64,000 bases of DNA from Lithospermum erythrorhizon (GCA_019722365.1 JADFUC010001249.1:62001-126000), one strand, 5' to 3'. Shown: positions 1-15,187, numbered from the stretch's first letter. Program-made: numbers and translations. The notes: generated by a model not told the origin, from the sequence alone.

Positions 1-2
1 AG

Positions 3-62
3 GCTCTTGAAGTCTTTGAGCAATCTGAAGTTCTTATGAGTGAAGATCTGAAAGAGGCATGA
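3..62 (+). CDS. possible 3' end of a gene cut by the window edge
   Basis: The first bases read as an open frame of about 19 codons (ALEVFEQSEVLMSEDLKEA) ending in TGA at 60-62. The acidic, helix-like composition resembles the last exon of a plant gene, and the DNA after it is AT-rich like a 3' untranslated region. No family is recognised and only the tail is in the window, so this could be chance. Confidence 0.3.
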   Translation, partial: ALEVFEQSEVLMSEDLKEA

Positions 63-3000
63 TCTTCGATTGGTTATCTGAGATTATTTTGATAAAAGCA
101 ATAGAATTTAAGTTTTAGGCTAACTGGAATGGCCTTTGAGATGCAGGCATATTTGTTGATGAAAATCTTTGTGTAGGTATAGCAACTTGACGCATAACAT
201 TGAATTGATGCAATATTTATCTCACTCTTACCGTTTTAAGTTAACTACGTAATAATGTTACCGGGGTGTCGAGAATGTATTCATGTCATGCTGGAAAACA
301 TTCGTGATGGATGAAACACTAGGTTGTCTTCGTAAGGATTCGATTTAGGAGACGATGATCTGGCCTTGGCGATATATGATAATTTTCGTATCTTTTAGCG
401 ATGTATTTAATGATAAAAACTTAAATAGTCCCAAAAAAAATCGACTTTTGATACTTCTACGACATCGTCCTTATAGCACGTACGCCATGTGACATACAAA
501 AACGAAAAACGACATCTTAAGTGGACGACCAAAATTATTTGATCTCGCAGTCTATGTCGAATGTTAGTATAATAGTATTAATTGTTACATCTCCTACTAC
601 ATTAAAATTGATTGCACATACTGATTTAGATTCATGCCCTATCAAATTGTATCCATTGGGTAGAACTGAAGGTTGAAGTATTGGAATATCTAATGCAACC
701 TCGTCCTAAGGAAGGATATGGCATATTTGGTCACGGGTGGGAAAGGCCCAAAAATGTATTTATGGCTGCCAAGTCTTTCAACAACCAAACAAAAAACTCC
801 AAATCCAATGGTAAAATTTATAACTAAAAGAAAAATTATAGTATGTTTCTTTGCATAGTTTCACAATTGAACTTCCATTTATCTGTAAGTTATATGCTGG
901 ATTATTTCATTTCTTTTTTTGCAGCACATAGACACCAGATGGAAGAAACTCCAGCACAAGCACAAGCAAGGGCAGACGCAAGTAAGACAATGCAGAGACA
1001 AAGTTTTTCAACAAATTGGACTTGGCTAATAAAGAATTTTTTTAGGAAATAATTTGATTTGAGATTAGTTTATTTATTCTGTTGTATATATAAATCTCAA
1101 TTATTCATGTGCTTCAAATCAAAACCTGCTATTATTAGAGTTTAAAATTCGAAAATTTACTTAGGAATTTCAATGATGATAAAGATAATGATTATAAGTC
1201 TTGGAAATAAACGGACACAATAATTTTATCTGAGTTGATAATAGAGAAGGTGCATCGTATTCTTCTTCTTAATCATTTAATAATAGAGAGAGAGGAAGAT
1301 GAATTCTGACATATGGCTAGCCCCATAATGTCTATCGGTTGAGTATTTTAACATCAGAAAATTTACAGCCTTGAAAGTATCGAAACGAAATAAAACTACA
1401 AGTTTTTGAAGCAAAAAGCGTATGTTATTCGAGCAAAAGCATGTTATTCGCTAATATTAAAAGGCGCAATATTATTCACAGTATGAATATTACATATTTT
1501 ATGTATTTGTGTGATAAATAAGCTAAATGAAGCTTGTCATATGTTATAGTCTAAACAAGCCTCTGCAAAGCGAGAACTTCTTGGAAGCTCAAAAGGCATC
1601 GAAGCGGCTTTCAGCATCGGCTTGTGGCGTCCGTCGGCCTGACCCGAGGGTCGATTCTTTAATGATAGCATTAATTTCTGGCCTAATGGACCTAGCAGCG
1701 ACAGTTCGGTGTCGGCGACCCATGCTCTTGACTTGTGTCTAAAACTTAAAAACGTTTTCGGATCATTTGTCTTGGCTTAATTTTAGAGAGCCCTCTGATA
1801 CATCGTCATGACTCGCCCAGGCGTCACGCTTGTTCGATCCCCGGAGACATCGGCGAATGACCGACTTGAGTGAAGAGAATCTAGAATAGTGATTCATATG
1901 GTTGGAGCTTTACACCGTTGAGCAATCGCTTGTGCTACTGCGTTTGCCCATCTTGTCTTGTGATCTTGACAGAGCGCCAAGAGAGCAGGTAGTCAAATGA
2001 TAGATTTCTCTTCTACGCTTCCCGTTCCACGGCGGCGGCTTCGGCGGTCTGGTCATTTGATCGCCGGTGTTTGATGGCCGCTTGGCAGTTAGCAAATGTT
2101 TTGACTTTGAAACTTAGCTAATGAATGATTAAATGCGGCGACGGTTGAATGCTTATAGAGTTCGCGGACTCGGACTATTCGCTTTGAATCCAAGTATTAC
2201 GTTACGCTAGTTGGGGTATCTTTCGGCGTGATGCGAACGTTTGCCTGACTCTGCATAATCTCGAGGCCTACCGTAGCGTCCAAAGCGGGGAATTTCACAG
2301 CAGCCGATCCTATCTATTTTCATAGAAACTCCACGTATCGAATCTCGCTTAGCACTACCTGGCTGGATCATACATTATTGCTCTTACAGAAGCAATCAGT
2401 AAGTATAGAGTACCAAACACACGCCACTTTCTATTGCATTTAACCATTGAATAACGCCCAGTTCATAGTCTTGATAGTTGATATAATGTGTCAAATTTGT
2501 GGAAGTAAAATTGAACTCTTTCCCTGTTTAGACTTTCGCCTTTGTCGATTTAAAAGAAAGAGCGAATTAAATGACTTGATTAATCTCATCCTCTTACGTC
2601 CATTTGTTCATGTCATAAGATGAGCATTCTGTAATTCGGAAACGTAATTTACCATTAAATGCATGCGTCGTGAATGCGAAGATCTTTAGAATCTCTTTAT
2701 TAAGGAATCCAGGAGCATTGCCAAATAGAACTAACACGTCAAAATAATCGCTCGATGCAACATGAGCATCACGTTGGCTTTGTGGTACCTCTTACATTGT
2801 GACCCGTGCTTGCCTTAGCGCACAAGATTAGAATTCGCCCTGCTACTGTGATATAAACATTTGCATGCTCTGTGTCCGTTCTTCATCTTCCTACATGTCG
2901 AGGCATATGCATTCCTTACATGAGGGCTTATGTGACTCTTTAGGTGAATCTATTCTGATCAGCTAAGTTCGGCTTGTTGAGTACCAGATTGTATTGTATA

Positions 3001-3073
3001 TAAAATATTCCGTCCGTTATAATATGATTATCCTCATTTAGTCTGAATTTATACTTGGTGATTGCAATTGCAG
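63..3073. other. no gene recognised; possible old retroelement debris
   Basis: No convincing coding region was found in these 3 kb. An acceptor-like tract (ttttttgcag, near 922) leads into a short open frame ending at 1052, but nothing supports it. From about 1,500 to 2,900 the composition is more CpG-rich and contains a segment near 1830-1860 whose reverse complement resembles the sequence next to the 5' LTR of Athila-type Ty3/gypsy elements. This suggests an old inserted element, but no protein homology is visible. Confidence 0.4.
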
Positions 3074-3811
3074 CACCATTGGTTGAGCTGACAAAGGAAA
3101 CTGTTGAAAAGTACTTCTCTGGAGACTGGAGAAAGGTTGCTGAAGGCTCACTAGAAATTCTGAAAGGTCCTTTTTGCCTTTTCAGTTTCATTATGTCAAA
3201 CTAGTAAAGGCAATGTGTAATTCAGTTCAAACAAGGAAATAAGAGTTTCTAGAGGAAAGTGAAACTAGTGTAATATTATGCTGTTTCCATAACTCCTCCA
3301 TCTCACTGCATTATTCTCTTAGGAGAGGCGATTCCACTTGAATATAATCTTGCTGGCTTAAATGCAATCAGTTTTTGACAAGGAATTATTTATATTTGTA
3401 AGAACTCATTGCCCAGCTTTTATCACCAAATGAGTTATCAGAAAACGATTGGTTCCTGTAAGGTTTACAGATGATAATGGGAATGGTAAGTCTCACACCA
3501 CAAGCTGTTTCTTTTAAAGTTCATATCTTACCGCCCCACTAGTTTTCAAATATAGGTCTTTTGTATGTCAGATGTGGACCAGAAAGTAGCATCGAAATCA
3601 GAAATAATTGACGCGGCATCTAAGAAAAAGATTGGAACCATCACCACTGCCCTTGGATCGCGTGGTATGGGTATTCTGCGCATAGAAGAAGCTTTTAAAA
3701 ACACAAGCTCGCTGACTATTCAAGGCCAGGAAGATATTAAGGGTTGGGTTAGACTTTTGAATGGTGGCCAGCCGAATGGTTTCTAGATCATCAACAAACT
3801 GCTGCAGCATA
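3074..3811 (+). pseudogene. IBA57-like (COG0354, GcvT-related) aminomethyltransferase fragment
   Basis: In plants this family (Arabidopsis At4g12130 type, mitochondrial) is a folate-binding GcvT-like protein implicated in Fe-S cluster assembly. Four ordered blocks of its C-terminal half are visible. The exon 3074-3165, after a ttgcag acceptor, reads APLVELTKET...VAEGSLEILK. A block at 3324-3382 reads GEAIPLEYNLAGLNAISF. A block near 3436-3485 reads VIRKRLVPVRFTDDNGN. The exon from about 3556 reads IGTITTALGSRGMGILRIEEAF. The conserved KGCYVGQE segment, which should follow NAISF, is destroyed by a frameshift and stop at about 3380-3400. Near the end the conserved EWWPAEWF sequence lies in a different frame (3754-3810), so at least one more indel is present. 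The N-terminal half is absent. The stop of the tail frame lies 15 bp before a copia LTR. Confidence 0.85.
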
Positions 3812-3825
3812 GGGGTGTGGCAAAG

Positions 3826-4461
3826 TGTTGGGATCGAGCGATATAAGCTAGCAGTCTCAGCCAGCCTCTGAGTCCCAATATCTGCATGTAATACGAACTG
3901 AGGCAATAATTGAAAATAAAACTTGAAATAGCAGATGCTATACGGAGTTACCAAAAGTGCGTGCGTGTTGCTTTAACAAAATCATTAGAAAGAGCTACCG
4001 ATGATTGTTCTGAGAAGTCTTTGTCAATTTAAGTTTGCCGATTGATGTCTTTTTGTTTAGTATTACCATTAATGATCTGTATTTAGATTTAAGAGCTTTA
4101 AAATGATATCTGAGATGATCTGGAATCGAAGTAGAGAGCAATACAGTGAATTTGGAACAAAAAGAAATTTAGAGAAATTGAAAGTATTTTGGATTAAAAA
4201 GAAAGTTGTGGCCTGCTTGCTCTTTATTAAAATTGAACCGACTTTATTGATTTCATCGGAACCGTGCCGATGGCGGGCTCGATAACTCGAAGAAGATGCC
4301 GATCGACTATACGGCCCGACTTTCCGTTTTTGCGTCGAGGCGCGGGATACCGAGAGTGCCGATGGAACATCTGAGCCGTTTATATATTATATTGCGTGAA
4401 GACCCCTAAAGTGAGACATAAAGTGATCCTATGCATCTCGCTTGACGAAATAAATGCAACA
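3826..4461 (-). mobile_element. Ty1-copia LTR (copy A), 3' LTR of a minus-strand element
   Basis: This LTR begins TGTTGGGATCGAGCGATATAA and ends GCAACA, giving TGTTG...CAACA ends. It is directly followed by ATCTCCAGCGG, the complement of a polypurine tract, so the element runs on the minus strand. It aligns with the LTR at 26613-27187: the starts match (TGTTGGGAACGAACGATATAA there), and the interior pieces around 4127-4200 and 26911-26985 match (GAATTTGGAACAAAAAGAAATTTAGAGA with small indels). Confidence 0.75.
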
Positions 4462-7260
4462 ATCTCCAGCGGAAGCGTTTTGAAATCCCGATCTTGAAGA
4501 CCTCGATTCCCGCGGCGAGCTCTTTCATTTCCGAAGGTTAGCGTGAAACTTGATTTTCTTTTGCTTAAACATATCGGCGGATTTGATCTCTGCAGAATCT
4601 TGTGGCTTGGGACGTCTGAGCGTATGAAATGGGCATGGTCACATGTGCTTTGCTTTGTCGCGTAGCTCTTAGGATTTTTAATTTAGATAAATCGCTTTTC
4701 TGACTATGTGAGAACAAAGGTGTTTATCCATTGCCAAATTCCCGAGGTCTTTCGAAAATGCACCATGAGATCATCTCTTTCGCGGCTTCGCCATAGCAGC
4801 ATGCTACTGCAGGCAAACACTCTTTATTGGTTTAACGGCTTGATCTCAGGCTAATAGCGGTGCCCTAAGCGACGTGAATACATCCCGCTAGTAAAACTTT
4901 CTACTATCAGCCCAGTTATCGGCGTCTACGTATCAGCTAACCCGTACTAGATTCACGAAAACATAAGGATTTTCGGCTGCCATTCGGGTATCTCGAAATC
5001 GGCAGCTCGATGTTCTTTCTGGGTTAGACATGTAATCTCTTGACAGCTCGCGGCGTAATGCGATATCAGTGCAGTGCGCATGGCATCTGTAAAAGGTACT
5101 CTTGCCGAAGCATGGGCACTTATCCATGCTGTCATCTTGATGCGAGGTGATTGTTATGCGATAATTGAAATGGCGGCTAGCAGAGGAGGGTACTTTCATT
5201 GAATCGACATTACGCTTGGGTATTCTTAACGTATCGATCTGATCGTCTACAGAATTTTACATAACTTAGCTTTAGGTCTTTCGCCATAAAATCCTTGTGA
5301 CTCTTTCTTGCTTGTGTTACCTTTTATTAGGCTCCCTTGATGACATATAAATCCAACATAAAGTAAGATAACATAATCTTTTTGAAACTTCACTTATGTA
5401 GCAGCGTGCAATTAATGCCATGACTTACAGCGTCGGCCGCTTTTGATAATTTATCCAAAGGTAATATTCATTGCCTGCCGGGCTTGTTTTGGCCGTCTGA
5501 AGCTCTTACGAAGTTTGCAAACGAATCTTGCTCTCTACAACCTCAAAGCCTTGAGGTTTAGCTATAATAACTTTCTTCATGCAGATCGCACGTGTAGAAG
5601 CTTTAGCCGGTTTTCACGTCAAATCTAATGAAGGTGCGGATCATCTCTGCACTTCGATAAAAGGCAGTTGATTGTCCACCAGGCTACGGGTGAATATTCG
5701 ATTGTAGTCGATTAAGCCTCTGTTTGGAATCACTTGACAACCAGCTTGACTTTTCTGGCGTTCTTCCATCATTCTCAGCCGGATTCGGTAGACGTTTATT
5801 ACGCAATATTCTGGATATTCTTACCTGCATACAATGATACTCTTTGTGTCATTGATTAAATATAATACAAGTAGTTATAACCCCTCTTTGCAGTGTGTTA
5901 GATTTGGCACGACATACGTGAATTGTATGATCCCCGATAAATCAACTTTTTGCCACTTTCATTGAATCCGATTGAAGGGTGATTTAGTCATTTTGCCCAA
6001 AGGTAAGATTCACACATATGCATTATGATTCATAATCGCGAAACCTTCAAGTATCCGCGGAGTGGAGTTTCTTGATTCGGTTCGTTAATATGACCCAATC
6101 TGCTGATACCGTAGGTATGTATGCAGTTTTAAGTCATTGGAAACATTAAAGTTTTAAGTTTATATTATATGACTCGATAAATCGTGTCTAAAAGCGAATG
6201 AGCCGTTTTGAAGGATGCGATGCGTCTTCTGCGTTACTTGGTGATCCTAATTAAATCGGGATCTATTGAAATGAAAAACCATCATTGTTGAAAGCGAAGC
6301 GAAATAATATTCGCACCAAATTGCGGTACATAATAAGCAGGAGATAAGTTCAAAACAAGGCCCGTGGGCAAATCGCAGCCCGATGGATCTACTGCGAAAT
6401 TATGACGCCCGGCGCCCGTTCCCAGCGCGTAGATCGTCTCCCGAGTCTTACAACGACTTGAGTTCACAATATTATGACAAATATGAGAACCAGCCCAGGT
6501 GTCTAGCACCCACAGTAGAATTGGAGTTGTAAAGCTTCAATAGCATCTGCTTGTAGCAGAGTGGTTGTGGGACATTCACCCATATCATCGTGAACTTCGC
6601 TTGCAATTAAATTCCGGTGACCTAGGTTCACATGATAATGACATTTGTCGTCCGCTTTTAGTGTTCCCCACGTCAAAACGACTTTGGAGTTCACCGGATA
6701 CTTGGCTTTCTTTGGTAAACTTCTTTCTTAACTTCTTGAATTTCTTCTTGTTTTGGACACCAAAGCGGAAGAATAAAATTTTAGTCTTCTGGTCGTCTCG
6801 GCGTTATTGATAAATCTTATACTGATTCGTTTAGAGATAACTTTCAGCTTGTGCTTGTGAAGTTCATGAAAAGCGGGAAGATTTGGAAAGACTTGAGGAT
6901 GAGATCAGCGGTTCTTGAGAGGCAACGTTGCGAAGCGTTAATTCGATCGAGCCGAGCGATCATTTAATGATATGAGAGAACTTGCGGCACATCCGTTCCC
7001 AAACTTCTTGTCCACGAGGCCACAGGCGTGTCATATTTCGCTTTTAACTAACTTTCGGAATAAATTTCTCAAGTTGCGGTATATGTCATATCTTTTGCCT
7101 TTCATATTGAATTTGGAGCAGAAGGTTCCATATTGGCCTAGCATGAGACATTGGACATCAGCGGCATGAGACACTAACATTCGATGCATTCGGTTCTCTC
7201 TTTGGCAGAATAATTCTCAAATTCGAGACCGCTCTGCATTAGAAGTTTGAGTTATTGACT
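4462..7260 (-). mobile_element. degenerate Ty1-copia body (copy A), no intact ORF
   Basis: Reading on the minus strand, the polyprotein order is recognisable by alignment with copy B. The segment near 5040 keeps a YMSNP motif from the region between reverse transcriptase and RNase H. The segment 5340-5640 matches 28148-28470, the reverse transcriptase around the catalytic YVDD region, and 5640-5800 matches 28440-28600. Many stops and frameshifts occur throughout and there is no open frame over 100 codons. Integrase and gag are not securely identifiable from about 5,800 to 7,260, so the upper limit is approximate, and a second LTR was not found. Confidence 0.65.
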
Positions 7261-9105
<1,845 letters not shown>

Positions 9106-9536
9106 CCACTGCTTGGTGGCATACTTGAAAAAATAGTTTTTGTAGTCTGTGATGGATACATATTCAATAAATATTTTTATTAAATTAATTTAATAAGTAT
9201 TTATTTAAACTTATCAAATAATTATTTTATTAATCTCATTAAATAAAAAAAAGTGAAATACAATGTAGTGAAAATACACTTCTTATCTTACTAAAATATC
9301 AAGAATTTAAATAGAGAAAGATCATTAATGACCTCTTTGAAAAAGAATAAGGATTACAAAATTATAATAATAACATATCAGTAATACATAAACAATAAGA
9401 ATTTTATTTTCATAGAGTATCAGTAAAACCATATCAATAATAACCTACTCTGCTCCATATAATTTGAAAAGTAATTACAAAAACGAAATTGCCAAAAAGT
9501 TAAATGTATGTGATGAAAAATTACAATCAAAATAAG
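9106..9536. other. no gene recognised
   Basis: The region is AT-rich between the tubulin fragment and the copia LTR. No open frame, RNA gene or clear repeat was seen. Confidence 0.5.
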
Positions 9537-10245
9537 TGTTAGGGTTGAATATTCAATATAAAGTAGTTATTGTTATGCGTGTGAAGCCTAAACTACGTGA
9601 AGAACCGGATTATTTTAGAGCTTATTCACATGAAATACTTGGAGAAACAAAAGAAAGGAAAGTTCTAGAAGTCTTCTTCTTTCTTGGAGTTTAATTAATG
9701 CGCTTTTAGGTAGGTAATTGATGTGGAACTTGGCAGAGAAAAGATAATTCGCATAGGTTTATTTGTAAAACCTATAAATATCATCTTTTAGCATAGTATT
9801 TTTGTGTGTGGAAGAATACCCAACCCAATGGTGGTTGAGTAATCTTGTGGAGTTAGAATATGGAGGGTTTATTAGCATTAGGGTGCTCGAGTTGATTATA
9901 ATTCTTAGTAGAGTTGTGAAAATTAAAACTTGAGAGATTGAAGAGGCGTATATGAAAGACTTGTGCAGGTTTTGTGTGAAACTTGTCAGGTTGATAGGTA
10001 TTGAGTGGGTTCTTGAGTCTTGTAACAATCTTCATGATATTTTTAGTGGATCTGAATTAGGATGGATAATACGTTCGCGTTGAGGGGAGGCAGGGATAAA
10101 ATCCTTGTGTACGATTTTATTATTTTAACTGTTTTGTGTATATAAAGATGCAGTGGCATATCTGTTTGGTTTTTGTTGTTTCATTATAAATGAGAATCGA
10201 TTTATTGTCAAGTATGGAATTGCTGATATGGTATGATTCCTAACA
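9537..10245 (+). mobile_element. Ty1-copia-like 5' LTR (copy C)
   Basis: The LTR starts TGTTAGG (9537) and ends CCTAACA (10245), a perfect 7-bp terminal inverted repeat with the standard TG...CA ends. It contains a TATA-like TATATAAAG near 10139. Two bases after the end lies TGGTATCAAAACTTGG, a primer-binding site of the initiator-Met tRNA type. It belongs to a different family from copies A and B, whose ends are TGTTGGGA. Confidence 0.85.
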
Positions 10246-10680
10246 ATTGGTATCAAAACTTGGTTTAGCTTGAGTGGATGTTGGAGATGCAGGAATTGGT
10301 ATCGAAATGAGTTTTGATTGGAAGGCTATTCCGAGAGGAACATATGACGGGTTGAAAGATGAGTGATCTGAAGTTGTGTTCATGGTGGAGATGATTGTTT
10401 CTTGGGTGTGTTTTGGAACATCCGCAGGGGTTGTCGCGGGGAGATTTCTTGAAGAATCAAATGCTTGAATGATCTTGCTGGAGATTTGTGATATGGGTGA
10501 TTTGGGTTAGTATATCACGGGTTATCATTGGGAGATCATGAGGAAAGATCATCGGGTAGATGGAGGATCCTGAAGGAAATTTGTAGCATGGATTGTGTGG
10601 TGTTGAAGATGATGATGGTTGTGAAAAACTTGAAGTGAGATGGAGTGTGAACTACAGGTAGTAAGTATAGGATTTTTTGT
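10246..10680 (+). mobile_element. primer-binding site and decayed gag start of copia copy C
   Basis: After the primer-binding site at 10248-10263, an ATG at 10307 opens MSFDWKAIPRGTYDGLKDE and then hits a stop. This is the length and style of a copia gag N-terminus. Further codons are interrupted. No pol domain follows, so the element is truncated to its LTR and roughly 430 bases of interior. Confidence 0.5.
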
Positions 10681-12869
10681 TATTAGAAACGGTTATTAAC
10701 CATGGAGTTTCTTGTATGTTAAATGGATGTCGCTCGTAAATTTTACGTATTTGTGGTCCAATCTAGGTCGGGCCATTTAAAAAATATGTGGTCTTTTAAT
10801 ATTATGTCACCTGATCGGTTCGAGTTGTAAAACCTCTTATGTTATTATTATAGAGAAATTTACAATACAAATTAAGTAGTTGAATATAAATCTTTCTACA
10901 ACATGATAAATTAAAATTGGGATAGTTCCATATTAAATTAATTATTAAATTGAGTCATAATTATAATTTCTTAATGTGATACTGATTGGAAAATATATAT
11001 AATAATAGTTTCGTATTTGTGACTTTCAGCTTTACAAATAAGTTTTAGATTCTCATAAAATTTCAGTACAAAATCATTTCCTTAATATTATTATTATAAA
11101 ATAATATTTTTAGGAACTAATTATCAATTCTAAAGTGTATTATGTTTGATTGATTATTTAAATAATACAATTTTGAATGTTAATCTTATTATTATTAAAT
11201 TTATATGTTTTACTAAAAAATGTTATTACATGATTGACACTATAATATTAGTTCATAAAAAGTATAATTTTTTGAATATATTTAGCAGAATATATATTAA
11301 AGTAATAATTTAAGTAATATTACTAGTAAATTATGCTTGAAATAAAATGTACTAAAAATAAAATATTTATTATCCAAAAAAGGGCCGTTAGTATATAAAA
11401 TTGATATACTCTTTGATTTTATAAATAAAAAAGTGTAACAATCATTTTTTGTAGTAGTTTTTAAAGTATCTTTGAGTTATTCTAGGTAGAGATATAAGCT
11501 TTCAAAAAGTAAAACAAATTAATTAAAAATGAGTCATGAGTTTTCGAGGATTTTAGGAATGAAAATTAAACATAAATAATATCTCGGTGTATCTGCTCTC
11601 TCTGTATGTATATGTAACAACATATATATATATATATATTTGAATATGGTATTTTTCTAACTTTGAATGAAAGTCTTGTGTATAAGTTAGAAAACCAACA
11701 TGATTTCAAAATTATTTAATAATTCTTTGGTTTTGGTATAAATTTTAGTAATTGATTTTAGTTAGTTGATTAGTATTTTATTTTAAAAAGTAGAAACAAT
11801 AAAAATTAATAATAAATATATATTTTTTATTTTGTAGGTTCTTTAAAATAGAGTTGATTAATAAAAAATTAAAGGTTCAGTGTAAAATCACATAAAATGG
11901 TTATTTGAAGAAGGTTGAAAAGGTTTAGGTATTTAGTTGAAATGTTTTTATGTGTTGTTCATGTGGTTGTATGAAAAAGAATGAACTATTTTAGTCCATC
12001 AAACAAAATTGCAGTCAACTTGATTGAGATATGATACCTAATTGAAGCTAAAATTGTATTCTTTTGGACACGTTGCTTGCGTTAACACTACAACAATAGG
12101 AAACAATACTAAAATTGGTGATTAATTAATTAATAAACTTAATTATTCTCTAGGTCTCTAAATTTAATTTTTAATTATCAAAATTAACAAATAGTGTAAC
12201 ATTAATTGATATATATAATTTCAATTTGAATCAAAACATATAATCATGTCAATATTAAAGTACATTAAAGATACTAAAAAATTGCTAGATTAATACTCCA
12301 ATCTTTAGATGAACATACACAAATTAAAAATCAATAGTGTATATGATAAGTTGTATACCGAGTACCATTTATGTAACTCACAAAAAAAAGATAGGATTTC
12401 AATGATTTAAATATCATCACATATATAATAATGCGAGAATTGGATTGTAGGTTGCAAGTATGAAGTCAAATTTTGTTTCTATTTTGCCCTTTTAATAATT
12501 AACGAAATACCGAGAATTAAAATCTCACAATTATTTATTTCACTATGATTTTCTTTTATAAATAACTCTATGTCGTACTCAATAATTACTGCCTATATTG
12601 TTAACAAATTTTTATATATGAGGAAGCTTCCGTCACGTATAATAGATTAATTTTTTTTCAGAAGTATAATTTTGAATTATATAAAATCATCTTTTTTTAT
12701 ATAACTACGTAATTTTAATTAGGTGTATGCTTATAACAAAATATATTATAAAATTAATGATTGCACCAGGTTAGGCGTACTGGAAATAAGCTAGTTAATG
12801 ATAATTTTGAATCAAATACCGTATAATCTTTTTACAAATTGCTGATTTACGTTAATGCTCTACATATAT

Positions 12870-13178
12870 TACTCCCTACATTTCTTGGCCTTTAACATGC
12901 TCAGAGATGGAGCACTAGCGTAATTATTCTTCGTATATGTTTAAAAATTATAGAAAAATATTGTGAAACTATTTTTGAGAACCATTAATGATGATATAAT
13001 AAATTTTATATTTGTTAAAATAATATATAATTTTCTCTTTATATTTTTTTACTACTTTTTCTCTTTAAATTATCAACCAACCAATAATATATATAATTTT
13101 AATTGATTGTCATTCTATATTTTCAATGTATTTTTTCGCCTCTTTTTTTAACTTTAAAGCGATAAATAAAAAATGGGT
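12870..13178. mobile_element. MITE-like element, member of a family with copies at 36.6 and 60.5 kb
   Basis: The left edge reads TACTCCCTACATTTCTTGGCC, typical of Stowaway-like elements. Its interior segment near 13049-13090 (ACTACTTTTTCTCTTTAAATTATCAACCAACC) closely matches 36722-36760 and more weakly 60640-60670. The right terminal repeat is eroded, so the end is approximate. Confidence 0.45.
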
Positions 13179-13977
13179 AATAGTTACAAGGATTGACGTG
13201 GCGAGTTTTTAATTAAAAACACTAGGTATAATTACTATGATAAAAATGTTGAAAAACCATGCTTTTGATTAGTAATGAAGAGCCTTCCAAGTTCCAGCTG
13301 TACCTACCTTGAAAGCGAACTGCTAAGCAGATTTGCTTAAATGAATATCATTTTTAATCATCAAATGATTCAAAAATCTCATTAATATTTGTATTATTTT
13401 TGAAAATTAATTTATAATAATATAATTATTCGAATTAAATTACAACCTGTTACACTATCTAAAACCAAATGACATTTATTGAACCAAGAACCAATTAGAT
13501 TGATTGAATGCGTCACGAATCACCAATTCATTGATTGATTAAACCAAATTCATTCATTGAATCTGCACCCTAATAATATAATAATATAGTTATGATTGAA
13601 CCAATTCATTTATAAAGAAAAAAAACTTACATTATTTATTAGATACCTCATGATCTGCTCAAATAATTGTTGATTGAATACAACACTCCCTTCATTTTAA
13701 TTTAATTGGTTGATTTTTATTAAATAAATAGTCAATAATTGGTAATTAACTATTATTTTATATATGCCAAAAAAATACATCATTTATTAAAAGAAAGAAA
13801 ATAATGGATCACAAGTCAAATCAATAAGATCCATAGAGATTGGATCGGAGAAAAATGAACAAATTGTTGTCAAACAGCTGGAAGTGACTTGAGTGAGGTG
13901 CCTGGATGTGAGTTTTTTTAAAATAACAAAAAAAATGTAGAAAGTTAGAAAGAATGTTATTCCGTATTAAAAAATTG

Positions 13978-14226
13978 ATACTCTTCATTTTAATTTACTT
14001 TATTATAAAAAGTATTTTATTAAGAGGTTAAATAATATTATTAATATACCCTAAAAAATACTTTATCAAAAATATTTTAGTTGATCATGAAAATAAAAAA
14101 TATTTTATTAAATGACAAAAATTGGCAAATTAAGATAAAGTTGTATTAAAATTTTATATGATCAAGTAAAAATAAATGGAAACTTTTTTGTTACATGATC
14201 AAATATGTTGAAATGAATAGAGTAGT
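13978..14226. mobile_element. Stowaway-like MITE
   Basis: The left end TACTCTTCATTTTAATTTAC is mirrored by the right end ...GTTGAAATGAATAGAGTAGTA, with inverted ends matching over about 15 bases. The interior is A+T-rich and non-coding and the length is about 250 bp. The first and last bases are consistent with a TA target duplication. Confidence 0.45.
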
Positions 14227-15187
14227 ATTTTGTGAAAGTATCTGATTCCACGGAAATGGTATGATCAAGAGCTAACGTTTTCTTTGATGGATTCTTATTT
14301 ATTTTGTTGTTTTGACATTTCTCTTTCATGGATTCTTGTGCTTATTTATGAAAAAATATGAAATCAATGCAAATATACACTATTTTCATCACTGAATCTG
14401 AAGGTTTATAGACACATTTTATTTCAAGGAGTATCATCTTAGATGAATGTTTAGTGTTACAATATCTCACAGTTCTCATTCTTGTAATTATTGCACATAC
14501 AAAAAATAAAAATTCCTCCAAAAAAAAGCATTTTAATGTTGTGTTTCAATACTCCCTTAATCAATGTTACTTTGCTAATTTGTGAAAATTGTGTTTTTCA
14601 CTGCATTTGTTGATGATATTATTTCTTGCTGAACAAAAAATTAACAAAATAACAAAGAGTTGAAATGCATCACAAAAAGAGGAGTGCAATTATAGTTGCC
14701 TTCGTTTGATCAATTATCTCTGGAAAATATTGTCCTACTTCTGCAATAAATTGACAAAAAAGTTTACATGGGTAAAACATCAATGTGTATTAATTTATGC
14801 ACATTTTTTCAATTTCATTGTAAGTTATGTTTCATATGTAAACCTCTGAGTAAAAACAAGTGCCTAAGAAAAGCATGTTTGCCACAAAATCTATAAATCC
14901 TGTGAAGTGTGAATGAAGAAAAGTTCTAAAAAGTGCAAGAAATTGAAATGCAGAACTGCATACAGAATTACAGACAGTGAATCAAGAAATGAACAATGGA
15001 TCAATAACTTCCGGCATTCAGCACTGGATGCACGATTGCAGAAATAAAAGCCTCAAAATCGGCTGACTGTACAAGGGGCATGCAGACTATCAACATAAGA
15101 AGGTAGCATCTAAATCGGTGTAATGAATTTGAAGATGCACATGAAATCTTATGATATGCGAAAATAAAACAGCATAGTACTTGCCTA

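Larger units (their letters stand above)
10681..15187. other. AT-rich gene-free stretch with MITE-like insertions
   Basis: No gene was found in about 4.5 kb. The sequence is very AT-rich, with a short (TA)n run near 11622-11640. Two MITE-like segments (12870-13178 and 13978-14226) are listed separately. The last few hundred bases are probably the 3' flank of the minus-strand coiled-coil gene that ends at 15188. Confidence 0.6.

Noticed and set aside
3598..3954. 118-codon minus-strand frame
   Set aside because: It is opposite the IBA57-like exon and runs into the LTR; no family resemblance.
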